Source: Woeseia sp.
GTDB lineage: Bacteria > Pseudomonadota > Gammaproteobacteria > Steroidobacterales > Woeseiaceae
Length of the DNA: 5,185 bases
Reading direction: 5' to 3'
Assembly: GCA_018701055.1 (NCBI GenBank)
Contig: JABIUH010000153.1
Span: 1 to 5,185, forward strand
Below are positions 1 through 5,185 of the stretch, piece after piece. The notes under the pieces were generated by a model that had not been told where the DNA came from, ran no database searches, and was given only the letters and a program-made list of their open reading frames with translations. Position 1 is the first letter of the stretch. Every line of letters starts with the position of its first letter. Both the position numbers and the translations under genes were made by a program.

Positions 1-1
1 C

Positions 2-1318
2 TCGGCGGGCATCCACGATGAACTGTTGACGCGCCTGGCCAAAATCTCCGATTTGAAAATGGTCTCTCGCACCTCTGTAATGGAATACAAGGATACAACG
101 AAAAACATTCGTCAAATTGGTGAGGAGTTGCAGGTCGGCAGCATCCTTGAGGGCGACGTACAACGGGCCGGAGATGTCTTACGGATTAACGTGCAATTAG
201 TCGACAGCCTAATCGACGAACCGATTTGGGCAGAAACCTACGAACGCGAATTCAATGCCGCTAATCTATTCGCAATCCAGGGCGAAATATCGACGACGAT
301 CGCAGCTGAACTGAAGGCACGACTAAGCGATGCGGAACAATCAAGAATTAACGCCGCACCGACCGAAAGCATGGCGGCGCTCGAAGCATACTACGCAGGC
401 AAGTACGAACTGCACCAGCGTGCACCAGATACCATGCTCACCGCAATCCAGCATTTTAGTAACTCGGTGAAAATTGACCCGCAGTTTGGACCTGCCTGGG
501 CAGGTCTCGCCGAAACATGGTTAGAGCTGCCAAACTACATTGCCTCAGTTGATCCCATGCGGGTTCGCATGGAAGCGACGGCTGCTGCGAACAGGGCAAT
601 AGCATTGGATCCGGAATCACCGGATGCCGCCGCAACGTTTGCCTGGCATGAGTTGCTGTATTCCTACGACTGGGTAAATGCCGAGGAGACGTTCCAAAGG
701 GCGTTGGCGATCGATGCATCAAACATCAATGCACTGCACTGGTACTCGCATTTGCTTTCATGGAAAGGGCAACACGGCCAAGCAATCGCACTTGCCAGAC
801 AAGCGGTTCAAGCAGATCCACTTTCGACTTTGATGGCGACCAACTTGAGTTACATACTAGCTGATGCCAGACAATGGGATGAAGCGTTTGATCTGGGCTC
901 GAAAGTATTCTCAAACCAGGAATATTCGTCTTTAACGGCGAACCTGTGGATTGGGAAAATGCGTGCAAGACGTGCGCTGGATGCAGCCCTCGACTTAGAG
1001 CGCTGGGCAAAGCAGACCAATCGCGATTTAGAAGCGGCTATCAGTCTCGGAGAAATCTTGGTTCGCGTGCAGGCCGGGGAAGAAATAAGCGACGACATTG
1101 GCGAGATTATCGGCAAGTTGCACATTGAGACGCAACTTCCCGAAGTGTATGCAGCGTTAGGGGATGCTGAAAACACCATTGCCACCCTTATCGAACTGCA
1201 GAAATCCGGCATTGGATTTCGCAGCATCCTCTCGATGCGAATTAATCCGGCCTACGATTTCATACGAGAAGATCCGAGATTTCAGACACTGCTCGAAACG
1301 GTCGGATTAAACGAATAA
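2..1318 (+). CDS. TolB/FlgO-like domain plus TPR-repeat regulatory protein, C-terminal part (5' end outside window)
   Basis: The frame is open from base 2 to the TAA at 1316-1318, giving 438 visible residues. It belongs to a known architecture: a variable N-terminal effector (OmpR/CadC-type DNA-binding domain, adenylate cyclase or Ser/Thr kinase), then a TolB/FlgO-like module, then TPRs. The TolB/FlgO-like part is about residues 1-95, with the family signatures GIHDELLTRLAKISDLK, SRTSVMEY, IGEELQVGSILEGDVQRAGD and INVQLVD...WAETYERE. TPR-like helical pairs follow at about residues 127-170, 190-218, 222-252 and 255-298, marked by phrases such as AIALDPESPDA and RALAIDASNINALHWY. The end (NPAYDFIREDPRFQTLLETVGL region) is the usual C-terminus of this group. 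The first in-frame start-like codon (TTG at 26) falls inside the conserved domain, so it is not the true start. The effector type, membrane segment and promoter cannot be seen. TPRs suggest protein-protein contacts; the signal sensed is unknown. The next gene is convergent. Confidence 0.88.
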   Translation, partial: SAGIHDELLTRLAKISDLKMVSRTSVMEYKDTTKNIRQIGEELQVGSILEGDVQRAGDVLRINVQLVDSLIDEPIWAETYEREFNAANLFAIQGEISTTIAAELKARLSDAEQSRINAAPTESMAALEAYYAGKYELHQRAPDTMLTAIQHFSNSVKIDPQFGPAWAGLAETWLELPNYIASVDPMRVRMEATAAANRAIALDPESPDAAATFAWHELLYSYDWVNAEETFQRALAIDASNINALHWYSHLLSWKGQHGQAIALARQAVQADPLSTLMATNLSYILADARQWDEAFDLGSKVFSNQEYSSLTANLWIGKMRARRALDAALDLERWAKQTNRDLEAAISLGEILVRVQAGEEISDDIGEIIGKLHIETQLPEVYAALGDAENTIATLIELQKSGIGFRSILSMRINPAYDFIREDPRFQTLLETVGLNE

Positions 1319-1403
1319 CTGCGATAGCCAGAATCTGACCCGACATCGCTCGCCAACGTGGTTTGTCACTATGAGAATGTGACGTTCGTAGGAGCGACTT
1401 GAT

Positions 1404-1415
1404 GGACAGGAGTCC
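1404..1415. repeat. Short hairpin GGAC-AGGA-GTCC inside the compound element
   Basis: A perfect 4-bp stem with a 4-base loop sits just inside the left arm, 12 bases after the GTAG tetranucleotide ends. This is about where the hairpin of a REP unit would be expected. It is weak alone and significant only as part of the larger folded element. Confidence 0.45.
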
Positions 1416-1427
1416 GAATGTCGAGAA

Positions 1428-1441
1428 GGCCACGGATGGCC
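1428..1441. repeat. Short hairpin GGCCA-CGGA-TGGCC inside the compound element
   Basis: A perfect 5-bp GC-rich stem closes a 4-base loop. It lies 12 bases after the preceding hairpin and shares its size and loop length, giving two consecutive small stem-loops in the left half of the element. Confidence 0.5.
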
Positions 1442-1543
1442 GAGAACGACCCGGCCGCGATGTACTCTTCGTCAATATGTCGCACTGATCAAGTACTGCA
1501 ATCGCCGCTGGAAGCCGCTCCTACGAGAAACCAAAAGCCGAGA

Positions 1544-1571
1544 CCGGGATCGAACTTCTTGTCGATCCCGG
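1544..1571 (-). terminator. Perfect 10-bp hairpin, probable transcription terminator of the minus-strand operon
   Basis: CCGGGATCGA (1544-1553) and TCGATCCCGG (1562-1571) are exact reverse complements separated by an 8-base loop. On the minus strand the hairpin begins 16 bases after the stop codon of the RidA-like gene and is followed by TCTCGGCTTTTGGTTTCT, which is T-rich but lacks a continuous U-run. On the plus strand the following bases (ATTATCGAAAACG equivalent region) are not T-rich, so the minus direction is favoured. The stem and position are typical of an intrinsic terminator; the poor tail means it might instead be a 3' stability structure or act in both directions. Confidence 0.6.
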
Positions 1572-1587
1572 ATTATCGAAACGAAAA

Positions 1588-2049
1588 CTATTCGGCAGGA
1601 CGTCTCACAGCGGTCACCATGACTTCAAACCGCGCACCGAATAAGAGTTCACCAGAGCCCACAAAGGCACGTGCCGGATACTCTTTGCTGAAATAGGTTT
1701 TGTAGACGGCATTGAACGCACCGTAATGCGCGACATCAGAACAGAAGATTTGTACTCGAACCACATCATCCATTGTGAAACCCGCAGCTTCCACATTCGC
1801 CTTAATAGCATCCATGACTGCACGTGCCTCGTCCGTCGGGTCTTCCGGCACCTTGCCATCGATCAATCCGAGCGATCCCGAGACATACATCGTGTCTCCA
1901 ACGATAACGGCACCGCTAAAGGGCGGCACATTTTCATCGGCGGCAGATCGCCCATCGAAATAGCTGCGTTCTTCGTGTGCGCTTACGCTCCCCACGCTCA
2001 ATAACGCCAAGGCTGCGACAAATACTACGCTTCGTTTAATTAGTTTCAT
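1588..2049 (-). CDS. Exported RidA/YjgF-family (Rid) protein
   Basis: This encodes 153 residues. Residues 1-24 form a clear signal peptide: positively charged MKLIKR, a hydrophobic core (VVFVAALALL), and an AXA-like site VSA before HEE. The mature part matches the Rid fold: PPFSGAVIVGDTMYVSG (compare GPYSQ...SGQ of RidA), a central helix (EARAVMDAIKANVEAAG), VVRVQIFCSDVAHYGAFNAVY, then YPARAFVG and FEVMVTAVRR at the C-terminus. Arg127 in PARAFV aligns with the catalytic Arg105 of E. coli RidA, and Glu142 in FEV aligns with its Glu120, so imine/enamine hydrolase chemistry is plausible. The RidA Tyr17 position appears to be Phe44. Family members normally work in the cytosol as trimers; here the signal peptide implies the periplasm or outside, and the substrate is unknown. 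The ATG at 2049 was chosen because an AAAGGAG lies 8 bases upstream and the signal peptide starts there; an upstream in-frame ATG at 2115 lies inside the preceding gene. Confidence 0.9.
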   Translation of the reverse strand: MKLIKRSVVFVAALALLSVGSVSAHEERSYFDGRSAADENVPPFSGAVIVGDTMYVSGSLGLIDGKVPEDPTDEARAVMDAIKANVEAAGFTMDDVVRVQIFCSDVAHYGAFNAVYKTYFSKEYPARAFVGSGELLFGARFEVMVTAVRRPAE

Positions 2050-2057
2050 TTTGATAA

Positions 2058-2064
2058 CTCCTTT
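2058..2064 (-). promoter_or_regulatory. Ribosome binding site of the RidA-like gene
   Basis: On the minus strand AAAGGAG lies 8 bases before the ATG at 2049, directly after the TAA stop (2068-2066) of the upstream Asp-box gene. This strong Shine-Dalgarno match fixes the start codon and, with the 16-base gap between genes, argues for co-transcription and possibly translational re-initiation. Confidence 0.8.
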
Positions 2065-2065
2065 G

Positions 2066-5000
2066 TTATTCATCTGAAATAGAGACGAGATCAATTCCCA
2101 TAGCTTGAATTTCACTATTCAGTGCCGGCACATGTTGTGTCCACACATCATCAATCAATTGCAGTTCGGACTCCAGCGCTGCACTCAATTCGTCGCGAAC
2201 ACCTTCTGCTCCTCTAGTCGGGCGCGATTCACCGACATCTACAGTACGCATCAAACTCGTCAGCTTGTTGTTGAGTCTGACCGGATAATTCAAAGGATCT
2301 TGTCGACTCTCGTTTTGCGTTTGGTAGATCGATTCTTCAATTGGCGTCACTGTATCGATCAGGAGGCTCACTTCTTCAAGCAAGTCAGCGACACGTGAAT
2401 CCGACTCTGCATCGACTTCGAGACGCCCCTGCAGCGCCTCCAGTTGACCGCGTAACTTGCGAATCTTTCGCACTTCTCCGTGGGCTCGCGACAAGAGGTT
2501 TCGAGTATCGATGATGAAGTCGAATTGTGCCCGGTAGTCTGCGGCGCTCGATGTGGACCGCGGATCCGCGAGAATTTCAAACTCTACATCTCGTACGGTT
2601 GAGCCAACGGTCAGTTCTGCGCGATAGGTCCCGGGCACCGCCTTGGGTCCCTCGCGCATGTCCGCCCACATAATCAGATCGTCGAATCGTTCCATACCGG
2701 GATAACGTAAATCCCAAACGAAACGATTCAACCCTTGTTCGGTTGAAAGCAGTGCCAGATCTGGCGGGTCATTAGGGGAGGATTCGGTCTCTTCCTCTTC
2801 ATCGGACTCCAGTTCTCTCGTCCATGTCCAGATGGGTTCAGCGGAACGATCCTCATAAACGCTTAAGGTGATTTCTGTATCCGGTGACGGCTCTGCTGCG
2901 AGCGCGTAGTGCAGCACCACGCCAATAGGTGGATTAGTGCCCGCATTTACCGGGTTTTCCGAACGCCCCCCTGCAGTCAAGCGATAGGAATCGCGTGGCG
3001 CGTATAAATGTGCGTCCGCAGCAGTGGCTTCCGGTCCGATTTGATGCAAAACGTTTAGATCATCCAAAATCCAATATCCGCGACCCTGCGTCGCAACGAT
3101 CAACTCCTTCTCTTTGATCGCAAGGTCGGTAATGGGTGAAACCGGCAGATTCAACTGCAAGGATGACCAGCTCTTGCCATCGTCAAGCGAATAATAGATC
3201 GCCTTTTCCGTACCTGCGTAAAGCAAGCCGCGCCTATCCGGGTCCGCGCGCACCACGCGCGTAAATTCATCGGTGGGAATACCGTCGGTAATTTCCTGCC
3301 AGCTTTTACCCCAATCCGTCGTGCGAAATAAATACGGCCGAAAATCGTCGGATTTGTAACCCGTCGCGGCAACGTAAGCGCCACCACGTTCGAATGGATG
3401 AATATCGATGCTGTTGACTTGGGCCCACTCTGGCAAACCGCCTGGAGTGACATCCTGCCAACGATCGCCATCATTGCGCGTCACATGCACTCGCCCATCA
3501 TCACTCCCGGTCCAGATGACACCCTTTTCGTGGTGTGATTCGGCCATGGCGAAAATGGTGCCGTAATATTCAATACTGGTGTTGTCTTTGGTGATCGGCC
3601 CACCCGAAGAACCCATTTTCGTTTTGTCATTACGGGTCAAATCCGGGCTAATCGTTTCCCAGGATTGCCCCATGTCATCGGTGCGAAACAAAACGTCGGC
3701 AGCCACATACAGGACGTCAGGGTCATGCACCGAAAACGCAATCGGAAAATTCCATTGGAATCGGTATTTCAATTCTGCAGCGCCCCAACCCATCGGGTTA
3801 TCAGGCCATACATCAATAGATCGGACGCTGCCGGTGCGATGATTGATCAAACGCAAGTAGCCTCCGTAGGAACCACCGACGACAATATCGGGGTCATCGG
3901 GTTTCGCGACAATGTGGCCCGACTCACCACCCGCGGTAGGCTCCCAATCACGCACACCGATTGAGCCGCCAAATGCAGATCGTGACCGAATCCGTACGGC
4001 AGAATTATCCTGTTGACCCCCGAGTAAGCGATACGGAAAATCGTTATCGGTCGAGACTCGATACATTTGTGCGGTTGGTTGATTGCTCTGCAACGACCAG
4101 GTTGCACCTCGATCAAACGATACGTTTGCACCACCATCGTTCGACTGAATCATCCGTAATGGATCGCCAGGATCAATCCAGAGATCGTGATTGTCGCCAT
4201 GTGGAACATCAATTGTCGAAAATGACTTGCCACCATCTTTTGAATAATGAAAGCGAACATTAAGGACGTAGACTGAATCTTCGTCGGCTGTATCCGCATA
4301 AATTCGAGTGTAGTACCACGCACGCTGACGCAGGTTGCGATCTTCGCTGGTTTGTTCCCAGGTTTTGCCGCCATCGCGAGATCGAAAAACACCGCCGTCT
4401 TCTGCTTCGATAATCGCGTAGACGTTTTTATTGTTCGTTGGAGAAACCGCGATACCACTAATGCCGACGACGCCTTGCGGCAGGCCCTCATTGCGGGTCA
4501 ATTCCTCCCAGGTATCACCACCGTCAACGCTCTTGAAAATGCCGGATCCGTCCCCGCCGCTCTCGAGGCTGTAGGGTGTGCGGAGTATCCGCCAAAAACT
4601 TGCATACAGAATACGAGGGTTGGTTGGATCCATGACAAGATCTACTGCGCCAACCTCATTGTTGACGAACAAGACCTGCTCCCAGTTTTGTCCACCGTCT
4701 TTGGATCGATACACACCCCGTTCTTCGCTCGGGCCGAATAAATGCCCCATCACCGCGGCATAAACGTGATCGGGGTTACGCGGATGAATCCGAATTCGAG
4801 AGATATGCTGCGAATCAGTCAGCCCAATACGCGACCAGGTATCACCGGCATCCGTTGATCGCCACATGCCGTCTCCAGGAGAGACGTTGCCACGCACGGT
4901 CTTCTCACCGCCTCCAACGTAAACCACGTTCGGATCCCATGCCGACACCGCTACCGCACCAATGGAACCACCGTAGTAGCCATCTGACACATTTCGCCAA

Positions 5001-5185
5001 GATTGGCCGGCGTTCTGCGTTTTCCACACACCGCCACCGGTACTGCCGAAGTAATAGGTATTGCGATCATCGGGAATTCCCGCAACTGCCGCCGAGCGCC
5101 CGCCGCGATAAGGGCCCACTTCGCGCCATTCCATCGCCTTCAGGTTGTCAGGAAATTCGCTACGATCAATTTCAGCGCTGTAGGA
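2066..5185 (-). CDS. Large Asp-box (BNR/sortilin-VPS10-like) beta-propeller protein, 5' end outside window
   Basis: The frame is open from the right edge (5185) to the TAA at 2066-2068, giving 1039 visible residues; only a short N-terminus, probably a signal peptide, is missing. The start-like ATG at 5134 sits within conserved sequence (LKAMEWREVGPYRGGRSAAV), so it is not taken as the start. Eleven Asp-box-like motifs of the S-x-D-x-G-x-x-W type occur: KTQNAGQSW, RSTDAGDTW, RSKDGGQNW, KSVDGGDTW, RSRDGGKTW, YSKDGGKSF and SFDRGATW in the first ~365 residues, then RTDDMGQSW, VTRNDGDRW, RTTDWGKSW and YSLDDGKSW at about 500-675. These mark beta-propeller blades of the sortilin/VPS10 and BNR-repeat superfamily. 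The family hallmark HGDNHDLWIDP is at about residues 329-339. After the propellers come an extended beta region with an acidic linker (LESDEEEETESSPND, about 792-806), a FlgD-like Ig segment (GLNRFVWDLRYPG ... PGTYRAEL, about 818-872) and a helical C-terminus (about 885-1025). No catalytic assignment is possible; sialidase function should not be inferred from BNR motifs. It is probably secreted or periplasmic, and first in an operon with the RidA-like gene. Confidence 0.9.
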   Translation of the reverse strand, partial: SYSAEIDRSEFPDNLKAMEWREVGPYRGGRSAAVAGIPDDRNTYYFGSTGGGVWKTQNAGQSWRNVSDGYYGGSIGAVAVSAWDPNVVYVGGGEKTVRGNVSPGDGMWRSTDAGDTWSRIGLTDSQHISRIRIHPRNPDHVYAAVMGHLFGPSEERGVYRSKDGGQNWEQVLFVNNEVGAVDLVMDPTNPRILYASFWRILRTPYSLESGGDGSGIFKSVDGGDTWEELTRNEGLPQGVVGISGIAVSPTNNKNVYAIIEAEDGGVFRSRDGGKTWEQTSEDRNLRQRAWYYTRIYADTADEDSVYVLNVRFHYSKDGGKSFSTIDVPHGDNHDLWIDPGDPLRMIQSNDGGANVSFDRGATWSLQSNQPTAQMYRVSTDNDFPYRLLGGQQDNSAVRIRSRSAFGGSIGVRDWEPTAGGESGHIVAKPDDPDIVVGGSYGGYLRLINHRTGSVRSIDVWPDNPMGWGAAELKYRFQWNFPIAFSVHDPDVLYVAADVLFRTDDMGQSWETISPDLTRNDKTKMGSSGGPITKDNTSIEYYGTIFAMAESHHEKGVIWTGSDDGRVHVTRNDGDRWQDVTPGGLPEWAQVNSIDIHPFERGGAYVAATGYKSDDFRPYLFRTTDWGKSWQEITDGIPTDEFTRVVRADPDRRGLLYAGTEKAIYYSLDDGKSWSSLQLNLPVSPITDLAIKEKELIVATQGRGYWILDDLNVLHQIGPEATAADAHLYAPRDSYRLTAGGRSENPVNAGTNPPIGVVLHYALAAEPSPDTEITLSVYEDRSAEPIWTWTRELESDEEEETESSPNDPPDLALLSTEQGLNRFVWDLRYPGMERFDDLIMWADMREGPKAVPGTYRAELTVGSTVRDVEFEILADPRSTSSAADYRAQFDFIIDTRNLLSRAHGEVRKIRKLRGQLEALQGRLEVDAESDSRVADLLEEVSLLIDTVTPIEESIYQTQNESRQDPLNYPVRLNNKLTSLMRTVDVGESRPTRGAEGVRDELSAALESELQLIDDVWTQHVPALNSEIQAMGIDLVSISDE

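Larger units (their letters stand above)
1385..1527. repeat. Compound inverted-repeat element, REP-pair (BIME/REPIN)-like
   Basis: The left arm TTCGTAGGAGCGACTT (1385-1400) is the reverse complement of the right arm AAGCCGCTCCTACGAG (1512-1527) at 14 of 16 positions, with one further G-U pair possible and one true mismatch. Inside lie more hairpins: GGAC-AGGA-GTCC (1404-1415), GGCCA-CGGA-TGGCC (1428-1441), and a longer-range stem pairing GCGAT+GTACT (1457-1466) with AGTAC+ATCGC (1492-1496 and 1501-1505), with TGCA bulged. Each arm, read inward, begins with GTAGGAGCG. REP sequences mobilised by RAYT (TnpA-REP) transposases characteristically carry a GTAG or GTGG tetranucleotide at the hairpin foot, and pairs in inverted orientation form BIMEs/REPINs. 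The folding is directly visible; assignment to the REP class is inference, since copy number cannot be seen from one window. No flanking target-site duplication is evident. It could instead be a MITE or simply a structured 3' region. Confidence 0.6.
1319..1587. other. Intergenic region between two convergent genes
   Basis: These 269 bases separate the stop codons of the plus-strand TPR gene and the minus-strand RidA-like gene. Open frames here are short, have no family resemblance, and run through the inverted repeats, so I call no gene. The stretch contains a compound inverted-repeat element (about 1385-1527) and a perfect hairpin (1544-1571). Bases 1319-1384 hold nothing strong: GCGAT/ATCGC (1321-1325 with 1345-1349) and GTCAC/GTGAC (1365-1369 with 1379-1383) are only 5-bp pairings. 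No convincing intrinsic terminator with a U-run follows the TPR gene directly, so its transcript probably ends within the folded element or at the hairpin. Confidence 0.7.

Noticed and set aside
26..1318. A gene beginning at the TTG at base 26
   Set aside because: The frame is open to base 2, and the residues before the TTG (SAGIHDEL) complete the conserved start of the TolB/FlgO-like module, so the gene continues beyond the left edge.
1365..1383. GTCAC/GTGAC hairpin as terminator of the TPR gene
   Set aside because: The stem is only 5 bp with a 9-base loop and no U-run follows; such pairings are common by chance.
1418..1696. A small plus-strand gene of 92 codons in the intergenic region
   Set aside because: It runs through the inverted repeats and the hairpin and into the antisense of the RidA-like gene, and its translation resembles no family.
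2050..2115. A longer RidA-like protein starting at the ATG at 2115
   Set aside because: This would overlap the end of the Asp-box gene and place 22 extra residues before a clear signal peptide, while AAAGGAG is correctly spaced from the ATG at 2049.
4352..4741. A plus-strand open frame of 129 codons antisense to the Asp-box gene
   Set aside because: It is a shadow of the minus-strand gene: no family resemblance, and it is fully covered by conserved Asp-box coding sequence.
5132..5134. Start of the Asp-box protein at the ATG at 5134
   Set aside because: The frame stays open to the window edge and the preceding residues (FPDNLKA) fit the family; no export signal follows this ATG, so the true start is upstream.
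2066..5185. Sialidase or other glycosidase function for the Asp-box protein
   Set aside because: Asp boxes are structural and occur in many non-enzymatic propellers; I see no sialidase FRIP motif or recognisable arginine triad.

Overview
The window looks like chromosomal DNA from a Gammaproteobacterium-like, Gram-negative bacterium, probably a free-living marine or soil lineage. This is an inference from three things: a TolB/FlgO-like domain joined to TPRs, a secreted-type Asp-box (BNR/sortilin-like) protein, and an intergenic inverted repeat with GTAGGAGCG arms resembling gammaproteobacterial REP sequences. Base composition looks moderate (roughly half GC by eye). No plasmid, phage, transposase, CRISPR, tRNA or rRNA signal is visible.

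Layout. Left (2-1318, + strand): the 3' part of a gene for a signalling or regulatory-type protein, with a TolB/FlgO-like module followed by TPR repeats. Its N-terminal effector domain lies outside the window. Middle (1319-1587): a 269-base region between convergent genes. It holds a compound, highly folded inverted-repeat element (about 1385-1527) and a perfect 10-bp hairpin (1544-1571) that probably terminates the minus-strand transcript. Right (1588-5185, - strand): a two-gene unit. The promoter-proximal gene is a large Asp-box beta-propeller protein whose 5' end runs off the right edge (1039 residues visible). Sixteen bases after its stop codon comes a small RidA/YjgF-family protein carrying a signal peptide and preceded by a strong ribosome binding site.

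How the genes work together. The Asp-box protein and the exported RidA-like protein are very probably co-transcribed and may both act outside the cytoplasm. An exported RidA homologue is unusual, because the classical role of the family (hydrolysing reactive enamine/imine intermediates from PLP enzymes) is cytosolic. The TPR gene converges on this unit and has no evident functional link to it. I found no clear new multi-gene system. The points most worth a second look are the compound intergenic repeat and the pairing of an exported RidA-like protein with an Asp-box protein.
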